Positions 44,901 to 53,237 of a stretch of DNA of 64,000 nt are shown here, one piece after another. A model generated the notes under the pieces. That model worked only from the letters and a program-made list of their open reading frames with translations, was not told the origin of the DNA and ran no database searches. A program made the position numbers and the translations under genes. This DNA comes from an uncultured Flavobacteriaceae bacterium (GTDB lineage: Bacteria; Bacteroidota; Bacteroidia; Flavobacteriales; Flavobacteriaceae): assembly GCA_947494325.1 (NCBI GenBank), contig CANLUS010000004.1, forward strand, positions 1 through 64,000, written 5' to 3'. The stretch's first letter is position 1. Every line of letters starts with the position of its first letter.

Positions 44901-45344
44901 ATTCCCTACAGTAAAACCTCTAGAGATACTTCCGTTTGTAGTTAATCCATCAAACGGTTTGAACAATTTATTTTTTCTTGTCTCTTTTAGACTATATAGT
45001 CTAGACGCAGTTGTTTTTTTGGGAACAATTAAATTTTTATTAAAGATGCTGTATTTCTTGGTAAGGAATTCTGGAAACACGTAATACTCAATAGTTATTT
45101 TCGAATATTTTGATGCATCTATGGTCAAAATTGATCTTGCAAAATTGACTTCATAATTGGCTGCATCGACCAATCGTTTATTACTATCAAATATTTTAAA
45201 ATTGGTTGGATTGATACTCACAGAATCTATGCGAATCGAATCCCTATTTACTTCAAAGGTCTTTATTCTATAGTTTTTTGAAGTCGACTGGGCGTGAGAA
45301 TAACATCCCATCAGACAAAGTAATATAAGAACAATTCTCTTCAT
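41952..45344 (-). CDS. Very large outer-membrane beta-barrel protein
   Basis: Protein of 1130 residues with a signal peptide ending SHAQ (about 19). A beta-rich N-terminal domain covers about residues 20-130. The conserved block SISRGFTVGNNQDAVLNSNLDLQ, followed by NVQLRASITDTNIPLQDGG, is one I recognise from large conserved Bacteroidota outer-membrane proteins. Most of the remainder is alternating strands, ending TIQLRASF with a terminal Phe. Resemblance to the SprA/T9SS translocon N-terminal region is suggestive only. Expected function is export or assembly at the outer membrane; not proven. Confidence 0.8.
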   Translation of the reverse strand: MKRIVLILLCLMGCYSHAQSTSKNYRIKTFEVNRDSIRIDSVSINPTNFKIFDSNKRLVDAANYEVNFARSILTIDASKYSKITIEYYVFPEFLTKKYSIFNKNLIVPKKTTASRLYSLKETRKNKLFKPFDGLTTNGSISRGFTVGNNQDAVLNSNLDLQISGYLSDNVQLRASITDTNIPLQDGGYTQRLEEFDRVFIELFSDNWSLKAGDVNLENESSAFMRFQKKVAGVAVNATLNHDNSKTEAFASGAIVRGQFARNILIGQEANQGPYRITGSNTEQLLLIISGSETIYVNGIPLRRGENYDYTIDYNTAEITFNPTYPITANMRIIVEYQFSERNYTRFVTYNGANYQTDNLKVGFTLYNENDAKNQTVQQDLTDSQRQILMNAGDNEALMVVPSARAEAFSENAILYRQEIINGVETFVFSNDENDDLFNVRFSFVGANQGNYNVETTIATGRIFAYVAPINGIPQGDYEPVVQLAAPNKVQIATIHAAYNPTDKTRFSSEFAYSANDLNLFSSLDDGDNNGYAGKVNWRQLLVNNKWKIGSALNFEFVNENFKTIERFRNVEFNRDWDILNPLGNQRLLQAAISIEKDSVNRLNYSFETLRFSENFNGIKHNLNSNFSTKSIHVKAKGSFLKNETEVNETTFFRMYSDAQRHFKNGWIGAKLNTEHNDRKEVNSNISSSLSHKFVEYEAYAGIGDTAKVFVEVGYNYRTTDSVRVNALENVNSTNTYFLKSNLVQSKNANLSIYANYRTINNRFKEKEEAFNSRVIYRQQLFNNSISSTTVYETNSGTLPQQEFSYLEVEPGQGFYTWIDYNNNGIQELDEFEIAQFPDQAIYVRVLLPTINFIKTHQNKFSQSLTLNGSRWKSKKGFRKFLSHFVNQSFIVIDSKQERFGTNFNLNPFDLNSDILGLNLNIKNSLFLNRGKQRYSTTYTYVDSRNKTVFSTDSQENNTVSHQLQFSHKIGKFWLFDVTGVLAENESSSENFVTRNYKLENRTINPKLSYIYNKNARFETFYQLKNKKNQINDLEKLIGHNIGANIIFSNKERSSLNASVNLFYNDFEGNENSAVAFQMLEGLQPGTNYTWSLNLQRKITSYLDINLNYLGRKSETSKTIHTGTIQLRASF

Positions 45345-45416
45345 TAACCTAAAAAAGTTAAAAGGTACACATAGTTTAAAATGTAAAAAGTAATTTTCTA
45401 GACCAGAGAACAGTAT

Positions 45417-45905
45417 TTAAAATAACGATTGTTGGGTTGGAGGATTTTCATGTTCAAGAAGCCAGCGTTTCCTCCATAACCCTCCAGCGTATCCAGTTAA
45501 CGAACCATCGCTTCCTACAATACGATGACATGGAATGACAATCCAAATTGGGTTTTTACCATTTGCCGATGCTACTGCCCTAATAGCTTTTTCATCGCCA
45601 ATATTTCTAGATTGCTCTAAATAAGATCTTGTACTTGCGTATGGTACTTGACTCAAATGATTCCAAACATTTTTCTGAAATTCAGTACCTTGAGGGTTCA
45701 ACTTCAAATTAAAAGTTGTTCTTTTTTTATCGAAATATTCTTCCAATTGGGTGACACAATCCTTTAAGCACTCAGGAATCTTCTTCGAGCTTTCTTGTTC
45801 ACCATCAATAACTGTTATTGATGAAATACCATCATCATCTCCAACAATTCTGGCGGTACCAATAGGTGTTTTATAGTATGCTACTTTATCAAATTCTAAA
45901 AACAT
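45417..45905 (-). CDS. ogt: Methylated-DNA-protein-cysteine methyltransferase
   Basis: DNA-repair protein of 162 residues that removes alkyl groups from O6-methylguanine by a suicide reaction. The acceptor Cys lies in IPCHRIVG, preceded by RAVASANGKNP. The wing region ends LTGYAGGLWRKRWLLEHE. The N-terminal part is shortened relative to Ada, as usual for Ogt. It overlaps tatD by 17 bp. Confidence 0.93.
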   Translation of the reverse strand: MFLEFDKVAYYKTPIGTARIVGDDDGISSITVIDGEQESSKKIPECLKDCVTQLEEYFDKKRTTFNLKLNPQGTEFQKNVWNHLSQVPYASTRSYLEQSRNIGDEKAIRAVASANGKNPIWIVIPCHRIVGSDGSLTGYAGGLWRKRWLLEHENPPTQQSLF

Positions 45906-46656
45906 CTTTTGAATTTTGTGTTGTAATATCTGCTATTTCTTGAGGTGTTAGTTTATAAATATCCACTAATTTATCTAAAATATTGATAATATAAGCACTT
46001 TCATTACGTTTGCCACGAAAAGGTGCCGGAGCCAAATAAGGCGCATCTGTTTCCAAAACAATATTTTTAAGCTCAATTTCGTTCAAAAATTTATCAATGC
46101 CTCCATTTTTAAAGGTAACGACTCCTCCAATACCTAATTTCATATTGAACGACATAGCTCTTCTTGCCTGCTCTAATGTACCCGTAAAACAATGAAAAAT
46201 ACCGCGTAGTTTTTCATCTTTAACTTCATCCAATACTTCGAAGATTTCGTCAAATGCCTCACGACAATGAATCACAATCGGTAAATTTTTCTCTTTTGCC
46301 CACTCAATTTGGGTTTTAAACGCATCTTGCTGTTCTTTTAAATGCGTTTTATCCCAATATAAATCAATCCCAATTTCACCGACTGCATAAAAGTTTCTTT
46401 TATCGAGCCATTCTTTAACTAAGTTAAGCTCTTCTTTATAATTATCTTTCACACTAGTTGGATGCAATCCCATCATTAAAAAAACATTCTTCGGATAGTC
46501 TTTTTCTAATGTCAACATTGACTTTGTGTAGGACGAATCTATAGCTGGAATAAAAAAACGAGAAACTCCCGCATCCAAAGCCTTCTGAATTACTAGTTTC
46601 CTATCTTGATCAAATTGCTCTGAATATAAATGGGTATGGGTATCGGTAATGATCAT
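45889..46656 (-). CDS. TatD-family DNase/hydrolase
   Basis: Metal-dependent hydrolase of 255 residues. The HxH start is THTHLY, followed by GEIGIDLYWD, PIVIHCREA, GIFHCFTGTLEQA and LETDAPYLAP, all in family order. The ATG at 46656 puts IITDTHTHL at the N-terminus as in relatives; the in-frame ATG at 46692 would add 12 residues for no gain. It overlaps the downstream ogt gene. Confidence 0.93.
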   Translation of the reverse strand: MIITDTHTHLYSEQFDQDRKLVIQKALDAGVSRFFIPAIDSSYTKSMLTLEKDYPKNVFLMMGLHPTSVKDNYKEELNLVKEWLDKRNFYAVGEIGIDLYWDKTHLKEQQDAFKTQIEWAKEKNLPIVIHCREAFDEIFEVLDEVKDEKLRGIFHCFTGTLEQARRAMSFNMKLGIGGVVTFKNGGIDKFLNEIELKNIVLETDAPYLAPAPFRGKRNESAYIINILDKLVDIYKLTPQEIADITTQNSKDVFRI

Positions 46657-46717
46657 TCTCAAATTTTGGGAAAACAAAGATAGCGTAATCAATACTTTTA
46701 AATAAGCATACCTTGAT

Positions 46718-46725
46718 TATATTTG
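46718..46725 (+). promoter_or_regulatory. -7 promoter element TATATTTG of the arsC-like gene
   Basis: Perfect TAnnTTTG 20 nt before the ATG at 46746. A TTG at 46713, just before the box, opens a longer frame but should not be transcribed. Confidence 0.55.
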
Positions 46726-46745
46726 CACTTCTAAATCAATACAAC

Positions 46746-47084
46746 ATGAAAATTTATCATAACAACCGTTGTCGTAAAAGTAGAGAAGGACTTGCAGTAC
46801 TTGAAGAATTAAAGCAAGATTTCGAAATAGTGAATTACTTAGAAACGCCTCCGACCGCAAAAGAACTCAAAGAGATTCTCAACATGTTAGGGATGAAGCC
46901 CCTTGAACTGGTGCGCAAAAATGAAGCGATTTGGAAGGAGCAATTTAAAGGCAAAGTACTTTCAGATGATGCCATTTTAGCTGCCATGTCAACTTACCCT
47001 AAGCTCATTGAACGTCCGATCATTATAAAAGGTGCCAAAGCAGTCATTGGCAGACCTGCCGAAAATATTCAAAAACTGCTGTAA
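46746..47084 (+). CDS. arsC: Arsenate reductase (glutaredoxin type) or ArsC/Spx-family protein
   Basis: Protein of 112 residues in the thioredoxin-fold ArsC family. The redox Cys is in NNRCRKSREG (CxxS), and the three arginines of the arsenate site are present in LVRKNE, LIERPII and VIGRPAE. These favour true arsenate reductase over Spx. It is not next to an ars transporter or regulator, so its main role may be different. The start at 46746 matches the family and lies after the -7 box. Confidence 0.88.
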   Translation: MKIYHNNRCRKSREGLAVLEELKQDFEIVNYLETPPTAKELKEILNMLGMKPLELVRKNEAIWKEQFKGKVLSDDAILAAMSTYPKLIERPIIIKGAKAVIGRPAENIQKLL

Positions 47085-47179
47085 GTAATGGTCGTATAGA
47101 ACAGATAAAAAATACCCAAAAACCACTATATTATATCTGCGGATTAAACTGTAATTTCGCAGACCAAAAAATTACTTTC

Positions 47180-49561
47180 TTGAAAAAGTTTATAATATTC
47201 ATGGTTATTACCCTATACACTCAGTTCGTTTCTGGGCAAATAATATCGTTGGATAAAACTATTGTAATTTCAGGGAAAGTTATTGATTCTCAAACCAATC
47301 AACCCTTAGAGTATGCCACAATCTCACTATTACGTAGCGGCCAGGACAAAACCATAGGTACAACTACTGACAAAAATGGCACCTTCAAAATGGATATAGA
47401 TGCTGGAGTGTATGTTATAAAAATTGATTTTTTATCCTATAAAACTCATAGACTAAAATCTAAATTACTTACTTCTGATACTGACATCGGAACTATCAGC
47501 TTAATTTCGGATACAGTTTTAGATGAAGTTCAAGTAGATGCTACGAAAGACTTAGTCGAGTTTGAAATAAATAAAAAAATATACAATGCTTCTGCAGATA
47601 TTGTAAATAGAGGTGGTACCGCAATGGATGTATTAGCCAATACACCTTCGGTAAAAGTAGATGCCAATGGCCTTATTACGATTCGAGGAGGTACACCAAC
47701 TATCTTAATTGATGGGAAACCTCAATTTAGCGTTGATAATAATTTCGACTTTCTAAAGGCCTTCCCTTCGAATAGTATTGATAAAGTAGAAATTATAACT
47801 CGTACTGCGAAGTATAGCAGCGGAGGTGGCGGAGCGATACTAAATATCGTGACTAAAAAGAGTAAAAGTCAGGCATACAGCGGATCTTTAGAAGCACATA
47901 CCGGTACTCCAGACAATCATGGTGGTTCCGTTTTCTTTAATAATAAATCAAAGTTGGTAAATCTATACTCGACGATTAGTTTTAACAATACCAGAAGGGA
48001 GAAAACTATCGATATTACACAACCACTTTTAAATCTTTTCGAAGAAAGCATTCAAGATCGCAGTAGAAACAATTTCTTATTTAATATTGGAAGTGACTTT
48101 TATCTTAATTCCAACAGTACGTTAAACGCTTCTTTTTTATTTAACAGTAGTAATAAAAACAATTCTTACGAAATACGTTCACGTGAATTCGATCGCACTA
48201 CCCTCGAGTCTGATGATTTTACTAAGTTTGAATTTCAACTTGGCTATTCGTTAGAATTAGACAAAAAAGGACAAAAAGTTAGCTTAAATTTAGGTTATGA
48301 AAGTACAAATTCAGACAATGCTTCGGACATAATAGAAAGTCCTATACCTTTTTCATCTAACATCCTTCAAGAGTATTCTAAAGATCAAGAATTACGAAAC
48401 GCCTTTGCTCAAATAGACTATAAACTACCACTTGATAAAAATAAAAGTTTAGAACTTGGCTATAAAGGCACAATACGCAGTTTTACAAATAACTATGCAG
48501 TTCTAGAATTTAATAGTCTAATAAATAATAATAGTATCCTTGATAATCTAGATGATACCTATATATATGATGAAATTATACATGGGTTTTATAGCCAATA
48601 TAATGCTACTCATGATAAATTTTCTTATACGCTAGGCCTTCGCACTGAAATAAGTGATATCTCTAGTGAAGAGCAAAATAATGGCACTTTATTGGATAAA
48701 AAATTTACCGATTTATTCCCATCTATCAGTATCGCCTATGAAATTAATGATAATACTTATATTTCAGGAAATTATAGTAAATCTATTGAAAGACCCCTTA
48801 TCCCCCAATTAAACCCTTTCAATTCATTTGTATATCAAAGATTCCAATCAATTGGAAATCCAGACTTAAACCCATTTTACGGCGATTATTTTGAACTATT
48901 ATTCGACACTAAGGTAAAAGGAGTTACGATCGCATCGGCATTATTTGTAAATAATCAGCAAGATCAATTATTGTCAATATTGGAAAATACGGGTTTACAA
49001 ACGAGAAATGGGGATGAAATATTTACAAGAAAGCTTATTAATAGTGGTGATAAAAATATCATCGGACTCGATTTAGATCTAACCGTCAAACCGCTTAAAG
49101 GCTTACGCTTAAATGGATATATAAGCCCCTATCAGTTAGAAACTAAAAATGCAATAGACGAGGCCTATAATTTTAAAAACACCGTGTGGTACGCAGAAGG
49201 TTCTGCCCTAATCTCTTTAAATAATGGTTTTAGATTTAATGTGTCTCATAAATATCAATCTCCGATTGTTAATGGGTTAAGTGAATTAAGAACAATTAAC
49301 TTTACGAATTTTACAATTAGCAAAAACCTATTGAATAAGAACGCAACAATTACATTTAAAGCAATAGATATATTTCGAAACAAACGCTTTGATTATGTAT
49401 CGCGGGAAGCGAACACATTAACTAGACATAATGTGTTTTATGAAAATCAATTTAATTTATCATTCTCTTATTTATTCAATCAGAAGAGAAAAAGCTCTAA
49501 AAATCGCAGCAAAGACTTAAATAAAGATGATTTAGAAGATAAACAGGATAAGAAATTATAA
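47180..49561 (+). CDS. TonB-receptor-like outer-membrane barrel, copy 1
   Basis: Protein of 793 residues with a signal peptide (about 1-20, ending VSGQ). A CarboxypepD_reg-like beta-sandwich spans about 30-105 (GKVIDSQTNQPLEYATISLL). A plug domain follows (AMDVLANTPSVKVDANGLITIRGG, ILIDGKPQ). The barrel belongs to the OMP_b-brl_3 type. It starts at a TTG at 47180, shown by the strong signal peptide immediately after; no ATG fits. A Lys- and Asp-rich tail follows the last strand. It is likely an uptake receptor of unknown substrate, paralogous to the gene at 50034. Confidence 0.87.
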   Translation: MKKFIIFMVITLYTQFVSGQIISLDKTIVISGKVIDSQTNQPLEYATISLLRSGQDKTIGTTTDKNGTFKMDIDAGVYVIKIDFLSYKTHRLKSKLLTSDTDIGTISLISDTVLDEVQVDATKDLVEFEINKKIYNASADIVNRGGTAMDVLANTPSVKVDANGLITIRGGTPTILIDGKPQFSVDNNFDFLKAFPSNSIDKVEIITRTAKYSSGGGGAILNIVTKKSKSQAYSGSLEAHTGTPDNHGGSVFFNNKSKLVNLYSTISFNNTRREKTIDITQPLLNLFEESIQDRSRNNFLFNIGSDFYLNSNSTLNASFLFNSSNKNNSYEIRSREFDRTTLESDDFTKFEFQLGYSLELDKKGQKVSLNLGYESTNSDNASDIIESPIPFSSNILQEYSKDQELRNAFAQIDYKLPLDKNKSLELGYKGTIRSFTNNYAVLEFNSLINNNSILDNLDDTYIYDEIIHGFYSQYNATHDKFSYTLGLRTEISDISSEEQNNGTLLDKKFTDLFPSISIAYEINDNTYISGNYSKSIERPLIPQLNPFNSFVYQRFQSIGNPDLNPFYGDYFELLFDTKVKGVTIASALFVNNQQDQLLSILENTGLQTRNGDEIFTRKLINSGDKNIIGLDLDLTVKPLKGLRLNGYISPYQLETKNAIDEAYNFKNTVWYAEGSALISLNNGFRFNVSHKYQSPIVNGLSELRTINFTNFTISKNLLNKNATITFKAIDIFRNKRFDYVSREANTLTRHNVFYENQFNLSFSYLFNQKRKSSKNRSKDLNKDDLEDKQDKKL

Positions 49562-49564
49562 GAC

Positions 49565-49593
49565 ATAAAAAAAGGATGATAACATCATCCTTT
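49565..49593. terminator. Terminator hairpin between convergent genes
   Basis: AAAGGATGAT (49571-49580) pairs perfectly with ATCATCCTTT (49584-49593). On the minus strand it is followed by a T run (complement of 49567-49573), so it mainly ends the small membrane protein gene at 49617-49781; on the plus strand the T run is later and broken. Confidence 0.82.
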
Positions 49594-49616
49594 CAATATA
49601 TATATTTTTTTTACTA

Positions 49617-49781
49617 CTACTTTTTATTCTTTTTAGCAGCTCTTTTCAACTTCCATTCTTCAAATGCTGATCCTAAAACCCAATAAGGAATTACGAAGGT
49701 TAATAAAAAAATCATCAACCAAAATCCCATTGTAAGAACTGATAAGAAAATTAAAAAGCCAGAGAATTGTTCGATTTCCAT
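49617..49781 (-). CDS. Small single-TM membrane protein, 54 residues
   Basis: ATG at 49781, TAG at 49617-49619. The protein starts MEIEQFSGFLIF, has one hydrophobic stretch (about residues 8-37) and a basic end (EEWKLKRAAKKNKK). The strong positive-inside pattern and the terminator right after the stop support a real gene. It lies opposite in direction to the two barrel genes that flank it. Function unknown. Confidence 0.6.
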   Translation of the reverse strand: MEIEQFSGFLIFLSVLTMGFWLMIFLLTFVIPYWVLGSAFEEWKLKRAAKKNKK

Positions 49782-49985
49782 ATGTTTTTTCTTTTATTAA
49801 GTTGCACAAAAATAAACATATTTTTCAATAAATTAATTATGAGACGCTATTTTTTTAGTCGTACCAAAATTAATAATTGTATATCCTTAAAAACTCAAAT
49901 TTTCAAACAGCTTCGATAGTTTGATGATCACGAAATTCCTCTTCTGTTTTAACATGTTTTTAACTAAAATCAAATTAAACCAAAG

Positions 49986-49993
49986 TAATTTTG
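49986..49993 (+). promoter_or_regulatory. -7 promoter element TAATTTTG of barrel copy 2
   Basis: Perfect TAnnTTTG 40 nt before the ATG at 50034. Most of the remaining 250-bp gap holds no feature I can identify. Confidence 0.5.
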
Positions 49994-50033
49994 GCCGGTC
50001 TAAATAATTTAAATCTTAAACTATTCGACTGCA

Positions 50034-52472
50034 ATGAAAAACTACCTACAACTTACTTTTGTCATCTTCTTTTGTTCTTACCAATATTCCTTTGCCCAGC
50101 GGCCTCAAAACAACACTTCTTCTGGAAAAAAAGTTGAAATTACTGGTAAGATAATTGATAATGACACTAAACAGCCGCTAGAATACGCTACTGTTGTGTT
50201 AACATCAATAAATAGCAAAAAGATTACTGGAGGACTGACTGATAAAAATGGTAATTTCAATATTGAAGTGAATACAGGTACGTATACTATTTCTGTTGAG
50301 TTTATTTCTTTCAAAACCTTTAAAATTAATAGTAAAGATATTACCGCGAATACGAATTTAGGTACCATTAGTCTTGCCACAGATAGTGAAAGTTTAGATG
50401 AGGTAGAAGTGATTGCAGAAAAAACAACTGTAGAGATTCGTCTTGATAAAAAAATATATAATGTTGGTAAAGACTTAACCGTAAGAGGCGGAACGGTAAG
50501 TGATGTTTTAGATAATGTTCCCTCTGTTTCTGTCGATGTTGAGGGAAATGTTGCTTTGCGCGGAAACGACAACGTACGAATTCTTATTAATGGAAAACCA
50601 TCAGGTCTTGTTGGTTTAAACTCGACTGATGCATTGCGACAATTACCGGCAGATGCCATTGAAAAAGTAGAAGTTATTACCTCACCATCAGCTCGATATG
50701 ACGCAGAAGGAACTGCTGGAATTTTGAACATTATTTTACGAAGAAGTAAAATACAAGGGTTGAATGGAGCCATAACAACCAATATTGGATATCCAAAATC
50801 AGGTGGAATTTCTGGTAATTTAAATTACAGAACAGGCGATTTTAACTTCTTTACTACCTCAGGATATAACTACAGAGAAGTACCAGGCAATTCATTTACT
50901 TCTTCAGAGTTTATAAGTACAACACCCAGCACATTTTTAGAAGAAACCAGAAATTTTGATAGAATCCGAAAAGGGCTCAGCATTAATACCGGAATCGAGT
51001 GGTATGTGAATGAAACGGCCTCAATCACAGCTTCAGTTGTTTTTAGAGAAAGTGATAATGAAAGTAATACCACCAATGAAATTTTACAGCGAGATATAAC
51101 TGGAAATGAAACGAGCACCTTACGATTAGATCCAGAATTAGAAGATGATAAAACAGTGCAATTCTCTTTGAATTTTGATAAAAATTTTAAAACAGACGGA
51201 CACAAATTAACCTTTGATTTTCAATATGAAGATAGTACTGAAGATGAAAATTCTTTAATAAATCAAGATGGTTTAGACGTTGAACAAGTAGCTACCCTCG
51301 AAGATCAACAACGTATTTTACTACAAACAGATTATGTACTCCCGATAGGAGAAAAAACACAGTTCGAGTTAGGGTATAGAGGTAATTTCAATACCTTAGA
51401 TACAGATTATATGGTGGCAATAAACGATGGAGGAACTTTTGTACCGAACACAGATTTGAGTAATAATCTAATTTATAAAGAATATGTAAATGCCCTCTAT
51501 TCTCAATATGGTAGTAAACATAAAAAGTTCTCTTATTTAATCGGATTGCGACTAGAAGCGACTAGAATTACCATCGATCAAGTCACGACCAATGAAAATG
51601 ATGTAAAAAGTTATGCGAACCTATTTCCTACTGTTAATTTAGGATTTGAAATAAATGACAACGAAAGTTTAACTTTAGGTTATAATAGACGTATTAGACG
51701 TCCTCGATCGCGATTTATCAACCCATTTCCATCAAGGTCGAGTGCTACAAATTTATTCCAAGGAAATCCTGATATCGATCCTAGTATTTCAGATGGCTTC
51801 GATCTTGGTTATCTCAATCGATTTGGGAAATTGACTTTAAATACTTCTATTTATTTTCAACATGCAACAGATGCTTTTAATTTCATTAGTCAAGATACTG
51901 GGGAAACAGTAGATTTAAATGGACAACAAGTTCCAGTCATTAGACGAACACCGATCAACCTAGCCACAAATGATCGTTACGGATTCGAATTTACCTTAAC
52001 TTATAATCCAAGTAAAAAGTGGCGTGTGAATGGTAATTTCAATTTGTTTAAGTCTATTACTAAAGGAGATTTTGAAGGTGAAAATTTTGACGCGGAGAAT
52101 ACAAGTTGGTTTATTCGATTGAATAATAAAGTAACACTTCCAGGGAAAATAGATTGGCAAACTAGATTATCTTACAGAGGGCCAAGTGAAAATGCTCAAA
52201 ATAAAAGTGAAGGGATATTCTCCACAAATATGGCTTTTAGTAAAGATTTATTCAAAGAGAAGGCTTCTTTAGCTTTTAATATTAGTGATCTCTTTAACAC
52301 GCGAAAAAGAAGATCTGAAACGTTTACATCAACATTCGTAGGTACTAGTGAATTTCAATGGAGAGAAAGAAGTTTTAACTTATCGTTCACGTATCGCTTC
52401 AACCAGAAGAAAAAGCGCAATCAAAGACAGCGTAACGATGACGGCGGTGACGGAGAAGAATTTGGAAGTTAG
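50034..52472 (+). CDS. TonB-receptor-like outer-membrane barrel, copy 2
   Basis: Protein of 812 residues and a paralogue of the gene at 47180. It has a signal peptide (about 1-21, ending SFAQ), a CarboxypepD_reg-like domain (about 33-110, GKIIDNDTKQPLEYATVVL) and a plug (SDVLDNVPSVSVDVEGNVALRGN, then ILINGKPSGL and EVITSPSARYDAEG). The OMP_b-brl_3 barrel ends SFTYRF, followed by a charged tail (NQKKKRNQRQRNDDGG). Substrate unknown. It has its own promoter. Confidence 0.88.
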   Translation: MKNYLQLTFVIFFCSYQYSFAQRPQNNTSSGKKVEITGKIIDNDTKQPLEYATVVLTSINSKKITGGLTDKNGNFNIEVNTGTYTISVEFISFKTFKINSKDITANTNLGTISLATDSESLDEVEVIAEKTTVEIRLDKKIYNVGKDLTVRGGTVSDVLDNVPSVSVDVEGNVALRGNDNVRILINGKPSGLVGLNSTDALRQLPADAIEKVEVITSPSARYDAEGTAGILNIILRRSKIQGLNGAITTNIGYPKSGGISGNLNYRTGDFNFFTTSGYNYREVPGNSFTSSEFISTTPSTFLEETRNFDRIRKGLSINTGIEWYVNETASITASVVFRESDNESNTTNEILQRDITGNETSTLRLDPELEDDKTVQFSLNFDKNFKTDGHKLTFDFQYEDSTEDENSLINQDGLDVEQVATLEDQQRILLQTDYVLPIGEKTQFELGYRGNFNTLDTDYMVAINDGGTFVPNTDLSNNLIYKEYVNALYSQYGSKHKKFSYLIGLRLEATRITIDQVTTNENDVKSYANLFPTVNLGFEINDNESLTLGYNRRIRRPRSRFINPFPSRSSATNLFQGNPDIDPSISDGFDLGYLNRFGKLTLNTSIYFQHATDAFNFISQDTGETVDLNGQQVPVIRRTPINLATNDRYGFEFTLTYNPSKKWRVNGNFNLFKSITKGDFEGENFDAENTSWFIRLNNKVTLPGKIDWQTRLSYRGPSENAQNKSEGIFSTNMAFSKDLFKEKASLAFNISDLFNTRKRRSETFTSTFVGTSEFQWRERSFNLSFTYRFNQKKKRNQRQRNDDGGDGEEFGS

Positions 52473-52547
52473 CGATGTTCCTAAATTATTTTAAAAATAC
52501 GCTTGTTACAACTTATAATAGTTAGTATTTTTACAAGCTCATAGACG

Positions 52548-53180
52548 ATGCTAATGGAAAAAAAAGAAAAAGGGAAAGTTAAAAAAAAATCGAGGTTTAG
52601 ACTGCTGCATCAGTATTATTCATATACTGGTTTCTACTCGTTTGTAGGTAAAAGCCTTAAAAAGTCGATTATTCCTATACTTCTTGTAGTAGCTGCTTTA
52701 TTCCTTTTAAATGAATATGTTTTTAATATAAATGATGGATTAAAACTAATTACCGAAACGTTTTCAACCACAGGTATATTTACCGTGTTTTTCTTATCGG
52801 AATCATTTCTTGGATTAATCCCTCCAGAAATTTTTATTGCCTGGTCTAAAAAAACGAACGAACCTATTTTATACTTGAGCGCGTTGGCATGTTTATCTTA
52901 TATTGGAGGTATCATTTCATTTTTTATTGGTAAATCGATTGCTCAAATACGGTCAGTAAAGAATTATTTCGAAAATAAGATGGCTAAGCAATTAAAAAAC
53001 ACACGAAAATGGGGTGGCTTTCTAATTGTTGCTGGAGCGTTATTACCTATCCCCTTCTCTATTACTTGTATCGCGGCTGGAATGATCAAATATCCGTTTA
53101 AAAGTTTACTCTTATTTGGTTCTTTACGTTTTGTGCGATTCGCAGTTTATGCCATCGCAATTTTTCAAATTGTTAGCTAA
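52548..53180 (+). CDS. DedA/VTT-domain membrane protein
   Basis: Inner-membrane protein of 210 residues. The N-terminus is basic and polar (KKEKGKVKKKSR), followed by about five hydrophobic segments. The VTT-like core includes FLSESFLGLIPPEIFIAWS and GALLPIPFSITCIAAGMI. Such proteins handle lipid transfer across the membrane in some bacteria; the role here is not fixed. The in-frame ATG at 52554, two codons in, is an equally likely start. Confidence 0.82.
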   Translation: MLMEKKEKGKVKKKSRFRLLHQYYSYTGFYSFVGKSLKKSIIPILLVVAALFLLNEYVFNINDGLKLITETFSTTGIFTVFFLSESFLGLIPPEIFIAWSKKTNEPILYLSALACLSYIGGIISFFIGKSIAQIRSVKNYFENKMAKQLKNTRKWGGFLIVAGALLPIPFSITCIAAGMIKYPFKSLLLFGSLRFVRFAVYAIAIFQIVS

Positions 53181-53237
53181 AAATACCTACGCTCAATAGC
53201 TATTTTGTAACTTTACGCTCTCTTAAATTAAACCTTC

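Noticed and set aside
50105-50782. A 225-codon open frame antisense to the second TonB-like barrel gene
   Set aside because: It lies wholly within a well-supported gene, has an unlikely Ser/Val/Leu-rich composition with no domain, and reflects the codon use of the sense strand.
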